Notes under the pieces: model-generated | What the model was told of the DNA's origin: nothing | Databases searched by the model: none | Seen by the model: the letters and a program-made list of their open reading frames with translations, nothing else | Made by a program: the position numbers and the translations under genes | Assembly (NCBI GenBank): GCA_027575805.1 | Contig: JANBPU010000122.1 | Span: 1 to 48,550 of the forward strand | Direction: 5' to 3' | DNA from: Mycoemilia scoparia | Taxonomy: Eukaryota; Kickxellomycota; Kickxellomycetes; Kickxellales; Kickxellaceae | Length of the DNA: 48,550 nucleotides | Part shown: positions 22,423-32,034 of the stretch, piece after piece | Layout of the letters: each line of letters begins with the position of its first letter | How positions within the stretch are numbered: position 1 is the stretch's first letter

Positions 22423-25400
22423 ATGTCTTCGGAAGAGACCACAAGATTTCTTGATGACAACAACAATGACTATGACCGCATCCACAACAATTACATGTCG
22501 GATGTTGACGCCTACGACGCCATCGTTGAAATCTATATCCTTCTTTACCAGAATGTAAAGGTCGGGCTTTCGATGCACCAGATCCACTCCCCAGATACCT
22601 ACATCAACTTAATACAGCCTTTAAAGAAACAGGTGCGGAAGGTCCTGGCAGAGCATTCTGGTGCCGCCCTTTTTTCTTGCTTATATGTACGAGGTGTGAA
22701 CCAGGCATTGGCTGAGAAAAAGACCCGAAAGGCTGACGTGTTTGCTACCAGAGCCATCATTGCCGAGACGTTGGCCATTTGTTGTGCCAAAGAATTGCAT
22801 TCGATGAAAAGCCAGGACCAGCTGAGGTTAGCTTTCTGCATGAGATATGTCCCATTCAGTAGGTCTACTGGGGTGTCGGTTTGTGCCACGCCCATATCAA
22901 GCTATTCGGCTCGATTTGCTCACTATATCAGCAAACTCCAAGGAGGCTTCGGTGACATTTATTCGTCCCGCAATTTCATGGGGAATGTCTTTTCAACCGG
23001 AGCCAATATTGGGACCCTGGGTTCAAAAAACAGTCAACCAATACAAACAGGCACAAAATCCGTTGGCACTGGCCTTGGTTCTTCCAATGCAGGCATGACT
23101 ACAACCAAAGGAGAAGAATTAGGCAATGAAAATAGTGATCGTAGACGGCCATTGTTGTCGCCAAGAATTTCGTCATCCACAGCAATCGCTGCTCACTCCC
23201 AAGAACCTGCAGACAGTATTGGCGAAATTAACAATAATGCCAACAAGAACGTCGTCACCAATGCATCTGGTATGCAGCTTGGTGATCCCAACAATAATGG
23301 AAATAATGGCAGCGAGGATAGTGAAGTAGGCGGTATTCAGAAGCAGTCACTGCTACAGATCCAACCACGAGTAAGAAAAGCACTAGCAACTCTCCACAAA
23401 GAAATGGCAAAAACCAACGAACCTGAGCATACTCTCGAGGTAGCAGCAAGAACCGAAGCCAAAAGATTCACTGTCCAAGAACCAGTCAACTTGATGGTCA
23501 ATCAATTATGGAAAGGAAGGATTCGATGGAAAGACTACGATATTTTCCAACACAGTGGGAGCCAAAATGGACATAGTAGCACCAATCAGGACTCCTACGA
23601 TCCATTAAATGCTGGCTGCGAGACAGCAACTACATTCAATTCCCATTATGAGCTTGGAACCGCTATTAGCAATATAATGCCAGCTGGTGCTCATTTCACT
23701 AAACTCGAAATATGGCTAGCGCAAACATTGCATCCCCTCAGAACTCCTGCTTTCCAATGCAATGTTGGAACTGTCCATTTTGCAGTGTTTCTGGTGTTTT
23801 ACCTTTTGGTGCTATATACAAGATCGGCAACAATGACCTTGCCCGAAAGTATCTTTTGTGTCATCGGCCTGTCATATATTGTTGATGAGCTCAGACAAGT
23901 TCGTGAAAATGGTATGGTCGTATATACAAAGAATCTGTGGAATAGTATTGACGTGTTCATCTACAGCATATTCTCGATATACTTTGTGTTAAGGTTAAAG
24001 AGTTTGTCAACTGGTGACCAGGACGATATCGATAGATCGTACGACATCTTGGCCCTCAATGGTATTATATTGTGGCCTAGGATGTTTGCCGTCCTGGATC
24101 AGTTTGAGTTCTTTGGCACTCTGATCATTCAACTCAAATATATGCTTCAGTCGACAGGCTTGTTCGTTGTCATCCTGATTGTTGTATCCTTGGGCTTTTT
24201 CCAGACCTTCTGGCTGTTGAGTTTGAGGTATTCTCAGGAAGATACGTGGGTCGATATCAGCGGTATGATGTTCCGCATCTTTTTTGGTAATAGCTATTTC
24301 GGATTTGACAAGGCACAAAGTTTCGGAAACATCATTGGGACCGTTGTTATGGGCATGTATATCGGAATCTCTGTCCTTGTATTGTATAATATCCTTATTG
24401 GTGTAATAAATCAGGCCTATGCTCGGATCCTTGATAATGCTCAACAGGAGTTCAGATTCGCCATGATGCTCAAGGTCTTGGAGTATGTTACTGCTCACAC
24501 CACTTACCCATTCATCCCGCCCTTCAATGTTGTCCAGCTGCTGATTCTTACTCCTCTCAAAAGATCCCCAGTTTCATCCCGTGTGTTTGTTTTGGCAAGA
24601 AGCTTGATGCTGATTGTTCTGTATTTCCCTCACCTACTTGTTTATTCTGCTCTACACCGCATTCGATATGGTGTTACAGAAAAGAGGAAAAGAAGCGTAT
24701 ACTATTATGATATCAACACTTGCGAGATAAGGCATTCGGAAAGCGAACAAAGCTCTATCAGCGACATTGATGAGTCCTCTGACGATGACAGCGACTCAAG
24801 CCCTGTCACACCAACCGGACCCCTAAACGATTCTGCTTTAACACCGGTTCAGTCATCGAGAGTTCCAACAAATTCCTCCATAGCAGCTAAGATCCAATCG
24901 GACCCCTCAGCTACAACAACAACAGTAACAAATACTTTTAAAAATACTCACAAAAGAGTTGACAAAAAGGAAAAAAATACAAAATTTCCAGATTCAGATA
25001 TTGATTCGTTTTACCAAGATCATGGAGAAATGCAACATCAGTATCAGCTAGTCAGTGGGCCTAATCACCGTTTGGTGCCAATTCTTTCGAAAGGTTCTTT
25101 TGGTCCATCATACGAAGCTGATTACAATCCCAATAGTCCACCCAAAAGAGAAAGGAGTCCTAAGAAGCCTAAAAGCGGCTTATCGCCTTTAAACTTGTTC
25201 TTTTCTAAATCAAAGGGAAAGTCTCGATCTACCGATGAACACAGCATTGCCCCGCCTTCATTATTCGCCTCCTCACCACCACCCTATTTACAAAACGACT
25301 TGAATACTATTAAAGAAGAACTGCAGAACATGCAAACGCATCAGACATCTCTTGATGAAAAGTATGAGCAGCTGAATAATAAGCTTGATACTATCATCAG

Positions 25401-25434
25401 ACACTTGTCTACAAAGTCCCTAGACAACTTTTAA
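22423..25434 (+). CDS. TRP-family cation channel, Yvc1-like (vacuolar Ca2+ release channel)
   Basis: A single-exon frame of 1003 aa starting at the first ATG. The soluble N-terminus (residues 1-425) contains a low-complexity Asn/Gly/Ser insertion (about 195-300). The membrane core covers about 440-740, with helices such as TVHFAVFLVFYLLVLYTRS, SIDVFIYSIFSIYFVLRL and TGLFVVILIVVSLGFFQTFW. The pore segment MMFRIFFGNSYFGFDKAQSF starts at 615, and the S6-like helix YIGISVLVLYNILIGVINQAY follows it. This order and pore sequence match fungal Yvc1/TRPY channels, which release Ca2+ from the vacuole in response to stretch and cytosolic Ca2+. The C-terminus has an acidic Asp/Ser tract (SSDDDSDSS, about 783-791) at the place where Yvc1 carries an acidic Ca2+-sensing cluster. 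A Lys/Pro-rich stretch and a terminal coiled-coil-like segment (LNTIKEELQNMQTHQTSLDE) follow. Confidence 0.9.
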   Translation: MSSEETTRFLDDNNNDYDRIHNNYMSDVDAYDAIVEIYILLYQNVKVGLSMHQIHSPDTYINLIQPLKKQVRKVLAEHSGAALFSCLYVRGVNQALAEKKTRKADVFATRAIIAETLAICCAKELHSMKSQDQLRLAFCMRYVPFSRSTGVSVCATPISSYSARFAHYISKLQGGFGDIYSSRNFMGNVFSTGANIGTLGSKNSQPIQTGTKSVGTGLGSSNAGMTTTKGEELGNENSDRRRPLLSPRISSSTAIAAHSQEPADSIGEINNNANKNVVTNASGMQLGDPNNNGNNGSEDSEVGGIQKQSLLQIQPRVRKALATLHKEMAKTNEPEHTLEVAARTEAKRFTVQEPVNLMVNQLWKGRIRWKDYDIFQHSGSQNGHSSTNQDSYDPLNAGCETATTFNSHYELGTAISNIMPAGAHFTKLEIWLAQTLHPLRTPAFQCNVGTVHFAVFLVFYLLVLYTRSATMTLPESIFCVIGLSYIVDELRQVRENGMVVYTKNLWNSIDVFIYSIFSIYFVLRLKSLSTGDQDDIDRSYDILALNGIILWPRMFAVLDQFEFFGTLIIQLKYMLQSTGLFVVILIVVSLGFFQTFWLLSLRYSQEDTWVDISGMMFRIFFGNSYFGFDKAQSFGNIIGTVVMGMYIGISVLVLYNILIGVINQAYARILDNAQQEFRFAMMLKVLEYVTAHTTYPFIPPFNVVQLLILTPLKRSPVSSRVFVLARSLMLIVLYFPHLLVYSALHRIRYGVTEKRKRSVYYYDINTCEIRHSESEQSSISDIDESSDDDSDSSPVTPTGPLNDSALTPVQSSRVPTNSSIAAKIQSDPSATTTTVTNTFKNTHKRVDKKEKNTKFPDSDIDSFYQDHGEMQHQYQLVSGPNHRLVPILSKGSFGPSYEADYNPNSPPKRERSPKKPKSGLSPLNLFFSKSKGKSRSTDEHSIAPPSLFASSPPPYLQNDLNTIKEELQNMQTHQTSLDEKYEQLNNKLDTIIRHLSTKSLDNF

Positions 25435-25883
25435 GGCGCAGTAAGGGCACTAATATATCCTATTTAACCCATTACCGTAACCTAATCGCTAGCATCATCA
25501 TTACAATTATAATTTTTTTGCTCATTTTATTGGGAAGGTAAAAAATGTTTATTCCTAAACTCAAAATATCATATTACTATTGTATTCACTTTTTAGTATT
25601 ATTATTATCATCATCATCATAAATACACTTTATTAAATTTGAATATTTCATTCGTAAATGTGCTTTTAAACTAAATAAGGGGGATTTGAAAAGGTTTAGC
25701 AGCAGTAGACATGGATTGTTCATGATTCCTTAATACATAGACATGTGCAGATAATTTAGAAATGTATATTGGACTTATATTGACCACCAGCATACAAAAC
25801 ATCATCACTACTGGCATGAAAAGATGGCTCCTGCACAATAGTCAATAGCCAAAACTGTTTGAATTTGTGGGGTCATTTGGATC

Positions 25884-25987
25884 ATAATTTTTGAAGGGTA
25901 CCTTTTGGTGGCCAACAGTTAAGGAGGCAATCTCAGCCAAATGTGCAATCACCATTTGTTAGTAAATGTTCACCCTTTAAAAATAAC
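25884..25987 (+). mobile_element. MITE copy b
   Basis: Left end ATAATTTTTGAAGGGT, right end ACCCTTTAAAAATAACT-like. The interior shares CCTTTTGGTGGCCAAC and AGCCAAAT with copies d and i. Flanked outside the core by TTTGGATC and CTACCCA, matching the extended inverted repeat. About 104 bp, forward orientation. Confidence 0.8.
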
Positions 25988-26056
25988 TACCCATTTTCTT
26001 CCGATAAAACAGTAGATCTTCCAAACACTATGTTTAACTCGTCAATAATATGGATC

Positions 26057-26170
26057 ATAATTATTGAAGGGTGGTGGTACCTTTTGATGGCCAATGATTA
26101 TAGAGGCCCAGTCACATCCAAATTGATGTCCATTATTTGTTATCAGATGGTCACCCATATATTCATAAAT
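26057..26170 (+). mobile_element. MITE copy c (right end decayed)
   Basis: The left end ATAATTATTGAAGGGT and the interior (CCTTTTGATGGCCAATGATTATAG, broken here for clarity into its two halves) match copy b. The right end is degraded (GGTCACCC then ATATATTC). Only about 70 bp separate it from copy b, in the same orientation. Confidence 0.65.
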
Positions 26171-26474
26171 TTTAAAGTGCAGTCTATGCTCATACATAGA
26201 GAGAATGTGCTACCACCCTGTGAAACACATTATTTTCGGGCCCGAGCGTAGAAAACTAACTAAAACAAAGAAAAATAAATACTTTTCTAAAAAAGGTAAG
26301 AACAGTAAGAACCTTTGTGTGCTTAAATTGATGGTATCTTACTGGTGGTTTCGGCACTTTGGACTCTCAAAAAAGGACATTAAAAATGGCTGAGTGCATC
26401 AGCTAAGACCATACATTCAAAAAAAACATATGGTCGTTGTTGAATTTCACCCTATATATAGGCAATTTTGAGTT

Positions 26475-26719
26475 TTAGAGTATGATGAGCATACTGCTTG
26501 CTATAAAGCAGATTATAAAAAGAAGATCAAAGTCTCCAAAGGTGTGGACGCTGATAAAGATTTGTGGGGTAAGCTTATTTAGAAAGGATACATCCCAAGT
26601 CAAAGGCTTATATGTACAATGGACTATTATGATTGTGCTTTGCTGGTAGGAAGCGGTATTTTATATGAGCTGCAACAATTACTATACTCCCTTTTCAGCA
26701 ATGGCCATTGGCATTATTG
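26475..26719 (+). pseudogene. Possible decayed coding relic
   Basis: One frame reads as protein-like sequence (YKADYKKKIKVSKGVDAD, then KGYIPSQRLICTMDYYD) for about 80 codons, interrupted by a single TAG. I do not recognise the family. Its place between MITEs suggests a transposon or captured-gene fragment. Confidence 0.25.
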
Positions 26720-28259
26720 ACTTATAGCAGTATAAAGGGGTCACTGTACAAATAAAAAGACAGCTTATATATGACATACTCTCATTAGAAATAGAATACA
26801 AGGTAATAATAAGTGAGTCCTCATTAGTTTTTGGCCTAATCACAAGCTATTTTCTATGCAACCACTGGTGGGCCATTATTTGTTTAATTGTGATTTTTAT
26901 CCATACAAGAAAACAGTGCGAATGATACAAAATGCCCGTGAATAGGAAAGGTGGGCTTTACACAAAGGAATTGCATATAAATTATTAAAAGCCAGCAAAC
27001 AAATTTTAAGCAATTTTCTCAATAACGCCAAGATGTTGGCTATTTCTATGCATTATAAATCGTTCAAATAGCATCTCCATCCAAAGGTAGTAATTCTTTA
27101 TATTAGATGCGCGGCTAAAGAAAATCTTCTTATACATCTTAATTAATTTGTATTGGTAAATTATTTTTCCCCCAGCTTTCAAACTCAAAACAATTTTACT
27201 CTAATATGCTGATGGAGTATTTGCATGCCAAGCTTTTGGCCTTTTGGCCAAGATATTCTGGCATTGAGCAAGCTATTTTTTAATTAGATCGCAATATTTC
27301 TATCATGGTTCCAAAGACCAAGATTTATTCACTTGCCTTTCTTGTCTGCATTAAATTATTTCACTCTTTTGCTATAGATTCACTATTTAAATTGCTTTCC
27401 TCTTTAGATTTAGTATCATTGACATCTAAAGGACTATCGCTATTTATGTTACATTTATTTAATTTCGATTTATGTCTCTAGATTTATTCTAAAAAGAACT
27501 GACGGATCCATAGTGAAAAATAGATGTATAAAGGCTTAAGGGTATACTGGAAATTATGCAGAGTAGCCTTAGCTTTGAAGCAATGACTCCTTTGTTCTGA
27601 CAGCTTCAAAAGCAACATTACCAATATCACAAACTCAATATCTTTGGTGCTTTGGCTCTTGTTTACTGTATGAATATGGTTGCCTGAAACGATTTGCACT
27701 ATCCCTTTCCTTTGGTAACTTTAAAAAAGGACAGATGATATATCCGCGTAGTTACCATTTAGTTGTATGTTTATACACATATCACTTGCTCTCCCTCTCT
27801 CTATTTGAACTACTGATAGCCCGATCCTACAATAAAGCTGCTTTGTATTTTCTTTATTCAGCCACCATTGCGCAGGCCTAAATGAACCGCAAAATAGAAA
27901 GACACAATATTTTTAAAAGCAAACCAAGTAAAGACTTCTACAATCTATAAATAAAGCTTTCAAGTAGTTTGTGGGAATATACCAGCAATAGTGCTCATAA
28001 GCCCGACACATTCTCTCCAAATGCAATCCTACTGCATGAATGTATCCTGAAAGGGAAATCTGATAAACATCACTACTTGTCATTGATGGTTGGATGTAAA
28101 AGAATATATATAGCTCCGCTCAACGACCACAGCCTGGTGTGTTTGGACAGAGTTTGTGTAGTGTGAGACTCATTAACAGCGGGGTACGCTATTATATTTG
28201 GTGACATTTCATTTGGCATAATCTCCTTTGAAGGTGTACCAGAAGAATACCCCAGATAA

Positions 28260-28500
28260 TAGCCAATAATCCAGTCAGGCTCCAGCTAAAACGTATGACT
28301 TATGGGCCGACTTGCAGGGAATGTATGAGGGCACCAATCTGCTTCCTTTTAATGGAGAACTTGCCATGTGGCCATATACCATACAATAGTTTAGATATAC
28401 AAAGAAAGTAAACAAATATGGCAAGGCAGTGGTGAAGTCATAAATATGTGATGGACAGCAACAGCCTTTTCCAAATTTCTTGGGTAGGCTGAGACAAGTG
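28260..28500 (+). pseudogene. Possible decayed coding relic
   Basis: The plus frame gives KTYDLWADLQGMYEGTNLLP and then GELAMWPYTIQ before a TAG. The same frame continues with FRYTKKVNKYGKAVVKS, a TAA, and further protein-like sequence. It has the look of a dead transposon ORF. No family was recognised. A minus-strand frame over the same bases (28583-28275) seems to be its shadow. Confidence 0.25.
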
Positions 28501-28806
28501 GGATGGTAGTAATGGTCATAGAACTTTATGAACCAGATACTGACTACCCATGGTTCACCTAATATTAATAGCAGCAAGGACATTAACTCGGTCCCGTTTT
28601 AAAAGCAATGCATACTGATGTGAGGCATAGTAACCAATATTGTCCAGGAGGCCTGGTATCCAAATGGTTTCCAGGCAGGCTTGCTGATCCTGGCTACCAG
28701 TATCTTTAAAATGGATATTTTTAAATATAGCCTACATATCGGCGAGAAAGCCCAAGCTAGTAAGCGTGACTAAGAAGCATGGAAGTGTAGGTGCAACGAA
28801 TGAGTA

Positions 28807-28822
28807 AGGGTGCATGCACCCT
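28807..28822. repeat. 16-bp perfect palindrome upstream of the HMG gene
   Basis: AGGGTGCATGCACCCT, about 400 nt upstream of the HMG-protein start. It is GC-richer than its surroundings, so less likely to be a chance AT palindrome. Confidence 0.8.
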
Positions 28823-29225
28823 ACGTGTGCTCTTACCTGCAGTATGGTAACCACCGCCCCCTCCCCTCACCATTTGGCCATCACCATGCCACCCTTTTTG
28901 TGACTAGGGGCTTATTCGTCAAACGCGGATTGATACAAAGTCCGGTCTTTGTATAGACCTTTTTAGGCTGCTTTGGATAGACCTTGTGCTTTTTATACAA
29001 GCCAGGGTTAGCCTGTGAGTTTATTTCAATATCTTTGCGCCGGGTCTTGAATTGATACACACTCAGTCCCTAGAAATCTATTTAATGAGTTGGGTTTCCC
29101 GGCATTTTTTAACAAAGTAATAGGAAACCGCACATTTATTTTCCAGACTAAGCACCTGCCTCCATTATTATCTTACTGCGACTTTCTACTACTTTGCAAT
29201 CCTCCACCATACAATCGGGTCTTGA

Positions 29226-30878
29226 ATGGATTCCGTCATGTCTCACTCATTTCGCTTAAATACGTCCTCAAACAGCTTCCCGGCCACAGGCCAACCTCTT
29301 AATTCAAACACCACACATCCCATCTCTAGCTCTTACCCAGTATTCAACTCTGCAGCCGCTTCGTCGCCTATCATCCCATATTCAGGCTCTCTAGGTAACT
29401 CTTGCAGCCCTACCTTCTTGTCAAGATCATCTCCCGGTCACTATACAAGCCAGGAGGTCTCGCCTAGTCGCTCTGTCGCCTCACTAGTCAATATATCCAA
29501 TATTACTTCTAAAGATATATGCGAGCAGTTGACCGAGCTGGGCTGGCATCTGCAAAAGCGCGCCCCGGAGGAAAAGCCTGGGGCAGTCATGCGTGCTCCA
29601 AACAGCTTCATTCTCTACAGAAGCGACAAGGCACGCGAGATTGCAACAAGTAATCCCCAGCTGAACCAGTCCGAGGTCTCACGCATGGCCGCGGACCTTT
29701 GGAAGCAAGAGCCAGAACACATCAAAGAGCTGTATCGTCAGCGTCAGCAAGAAGAAAAGGCCCGCTGCAAGAATCTCTCGCTCCAGGGCGGCGATACTCG
29801 GGATTTTCTGTATCGCAAGAACAAGAGAAAGCATTCCTCCCTTGATCCTAGCTCATCAGGCTCTCCTTCAAAACCAGTCAACACATTCATCAGGTACCGC
29901 AAGGACAAGATGGCACAACTCCAGAGCGCGAACCTCGACTTCACCCAGATCGAACTCTCCAGGATGTGTTCCAAGATGTGGAGGAACGAGAGCGAAGAGG
30001 TTAAACGGTACTATCGCAACCAATACAGGCGAGAGAAAATTGAGCTTAGCATGGCCCAGCATAATGCCCAAGCTCACCACAACCACCAACAAGCCTTATC
30101 TGAACCCACCCTAGTGGGATCTCAAACTCCCGGCACCAGCCACAACCTTGGCCGTTCCGACTCTGCCAAAGTGGCTAATGATATTTCTTCAACTTCATCT
30201 TCAACCTCAGTCTCATCTGCATCATCTTCGGCAGCAGCACCTGCTGCCGTTGCCCGTTACCACCCATATGCATGCGACCAAAGACAGCAGCGGGCCAATG
30301 GTGGAAGCGCGTTTGTTCCTCTAGGAAAAACCAGGTCTGATTTAGTTTCACTCAACCGGCGGTTCTCAGACCCATTTTTAAAGTCCAATGTTCCATTTAG
30401 CCGACCGTCCATTTATGATTCCAACAACCCAACCAGATCCTCGATCCCAAACATTTTACTGCCCAAGCTCTCCAATCCCATTACAACCTCTCGGGACCCA
30501 CACGATTCTTCTGCTCCTTCTTACTCGATTCCTATTAGCCACTCACCACCTCAACCAACACCAGCAAATGTTTCTAAATTGCACATCCATCTTCCCAATC
30601 CATACAGAATCACCAGCTCATCAGTCTCGTCAAGGCCTAATGTCCCTTCATCACCCTCATTCTATTCCTCGTCCGCTGCAAAGAAGAACGACTTTAGTCA
30701 GCCCAAAGCTGTCGGTGCTGTAGCACCCAGTGAAGAAACAAGAACTCCGCATATGTTACATCCATCACCAAGTTATAATGAACCTCATCAGCCAGGGTCT
30801 GTTCAATTTATGCTCTGCTCGCCAGTTTCTACTTCACCACCAAAGCCTCTGTCTTCGAACTACAATGACAATGAGTAA
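29226..30878 (+). CDS. Protein with two HMG boxes (MATA_HMG-like transcription factor)
   Basis: A single-exon frame of 550 aa. HMG box 1 is at about residues 122-190 (RAPNSFILYRSDKAREI, then VSRMAADLWKQEPEHIK). HMG box 2 is at about 216-285 (KPVNTFIRYRKDKMAQL, then LSRMCSKMWRNESEEVKRYY). Each begins with the (R/K)-P-x-N-x-F-I-x-Y-R signature of sequence-specific MATA-type boxes found in fungal mating and Ste11-type regulators. The linker is basic (FLYRKNKRKHSS), a likely nuclear localisation signal. N- and C-terminal parts are Ser/Pro/Asn-rich, as in activators. Such proteins bind DNA in the nucleus and often act in sexual development. A role in mating is inference; no sex-locus neighbours (RNA helicase or triose phosphate transporter genes) are present. 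Codon use is GC-richer than the flanks, supporting an active gene. Confidence 0.85.
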   Translation: MDSVMSHSFRLNTSSNSFPATGQPLNSNTTHPISSSYPVFNSAAASSPIIPYSGSLGNSCSPTFLSRSSPGHYTSQEVSPSRSVASLVNISNITSKDICEQLTELGWHLQKRAPEEKPGAVMRAPNSFILYRSDKAREIATSNPQLNQSEVSRMAADLWKQEPEHIKELYRQRQQEEKARCKNLSLQGGDTRDFLYRKNKRKHSSLDPSSSGSPSKPVNTFIRYRKDKMAQLQSANLDFTQIELSRMCSKMWRNESEEVKRYYRNQYRREKIELSMAQHNAQAHHNHQQALSEPTLVGSQTPGTSHNLGRSDSAKVANDISSTSSSTSVSSASSSAAAPAAVARYHPYACDQRQQRANGGSAFVPLGKTRSDLVSLNRRFSDPFLKSNVPFSRPSIYDSNNPTRSSIPNILLPKLSNPITTSRDPHDSSAPSYSIPISHSPPQPTPANVSKLHIHLPNPYRITSSSVSSRPNVPSSPSFYSSSAAKKNDFSQPKAVGAVAPSEETRTPHMLHPSPSYNEPHQPGSVQFMLCSPVSTSPPKPLSSNYNDNE

Positions 30879-31058
30879 TGATAAGAGAGAGAAGCTAGTG
30901 GCTTATTGGTAATATAAAACAACTTTCTGGAGATTACGCTAGGACCTTAAAACCCTGGTCATTTATTTATTCTTTCATATTCATTCAATTTCGCTTTATC
31001 TTTTTTATTATCTGACTACCGCATGATGTAAATTGAAATACAATCAGTACTTGTACCA

Positions 31059-31082
31059 AGTATATATATATATATATATACA
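31059..31082. repeat. (TA)n microsatellite
   Basis: About eleven TA units, some 190 nt downstream of the HMG gene. Confidence 0.9.
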
Positions 31083-31360
31083 TATTTTTTTCTTTTTCCT
31101 ATCTTCATTATTAACGCTACTAATAAAAGCATTTCATTATATTGAAACTTGTTTTTCATCCCCAGTTTCGCAATACTTGCCTATCATTCAAAATGCTGCT
31201 GTACTGGCTCTCGGGCTTTTATTATAAATACAGGCAGAATTGCCCATCTACCAAAAAAACAGCTATGAATTGTTTTGAAATAAATGAGCATCATCATTTC
31301 TTTACACACTCCCTATTTCATATTTGTTTAAGGATTAAATAAATAATTTAAATATGGATC

Positions 31361-31463
31361 ATAATTTTTGAAGGGTGACTTTTGGTGGCCACCGATTATA
31401 GGGGAAACTACAGCCAAATTAGTGATCACCATCTGTTAGTAAATGGTCACCCTTCAAAAATAA
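31361..31463 (+). mobile_element. MITE copy d (well preserved, 103 bp)
   Basis: Inverted ends ATAATTTTTGAAGGGTGAC and GTCACCCTTCAAAAATAAT. Interior order: TTTTGGTGGCCACCGATTAT, AGCCAAAT, GTGATCACCAT, TAGTAAATGG. Flanks AATATGGATC and AACTCATATA extend the inverted repeat. A good reference copy for the family. Confidence 0.9.
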
Positions 31464-31719
31464 TAACTCATATATAGAAAGTTAAATAAAATGACTGCAA
31501 AACTACAGCAAAACATATGTATAAATAAAGAAAGAGCTTTAAAATTAAATATTGGATTAAAATGAACATCTTGATACTGCGACGGTGAATATAAAGGAGC
31601 TGGTGAATGAAATTGTGGATGTTTGGTAATTATAAACTGTGTATGAGGATGCTTTTTCGGCACTATGTATAAATATAGTTGGCAGGGTTATATAGCTAAA
31701 GAAAAAAGGCTTTTGCGGA

Positions 31720-32034
31720 TTAGAATGAAGGCATCATTCCTATACGATCATCGCCCATTCTTTGGAATTGACCAGGACCGCCGCCAGGCGGATTTACGCC
31801 AACACGATTTATATTTACTCTACCCTGTCCTTTGCTATTACCATTGCCCTTATTCCAGTGGCCTTGGGCGTTATGATGGCCGTTATTGTGATTGTGATTT
31901 TGCTGATGGTGCTCCTTATCCTCGTTTTTATCCTCATCGTCATCATCTTCTGGTCTTGGAAGTGCTTTGACCATAGCCGACAGAATAACGATCAGTGCAA
32001 AGATTGCCAAAAGCACTCTCTTATGTAAATACAT
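31720..32034 (-). CDS. Small secreted His/Asn/Asp-rich protein
   Basis: ATG at 32034 (the next in-frame codon upstream is a GTG, not used), giving 104 aa. Residues 1-25 form a typical signal peptide: basic MYLHKR, hydrophobic core VLLAIFALIVILSAMV, then KALP with likely cleavage after Ala. The mature part runs from an acidic stretch (PEDDDDEDKNEDKE) into a His/Asn-rich stretch (HHQQNHNHNNGHHN) and ends Gly/Pro-rich. Eight or more closely spaced histidines next to acidic residues suggest metal binding outside the cell, which is inference. The opposite strand also has an 88-codon frame, but it reads as the hydrophobic mirror of this low-complexity sequence. A TATATATTTATT-like box lies about 65 nt upstream of the ATG. 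Confidence 0.6.
   Translation of the reverse strand: MYLHKRVLLAIFALIVILSAMVKALPRPEDDDDEDKNEDKEHHQQNHNHNNGHHNAQGHWNKGNGNSKGQGRVNINRVGVNPPGGGPGQFQRMGDDRIGMMPSF

Larger units (their letters stand above)
25435..29225. other. Transposon-littered spacer (3.8 kb)
   Basis: No intact gene. Two MITE copies (25884-25987 and 26057-26170). Two stretches read like decayed coding sequence: 26475-26719 (plus strand, one internal TAG) and 28260-28500 (plus strand, interrupted by several stops). A perfect 16-bp palindrome AGGGTGCATGCACCCT lies at 28807-28822. The last 200 nt before the HMG gene should contain its promoter; no clear TATA box is evident. Confidence 0.55.

Noticed and set aside
28275..28583. 102-codon minus-strand frame
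   Set aside because: The opposite strand over the same bases reads as a better, though broken, protein; this frame is probably its shadow.
31762..32028. Plus-strand 88-codon hydrophobic frame opposite the His-rich protein
   Set aside because: Reading Asp/His/Asn-rich codons backwards gives Ile/Val/Leu; the minus strand has a proper signal peptide and ATG, so this is a mirror artefact.
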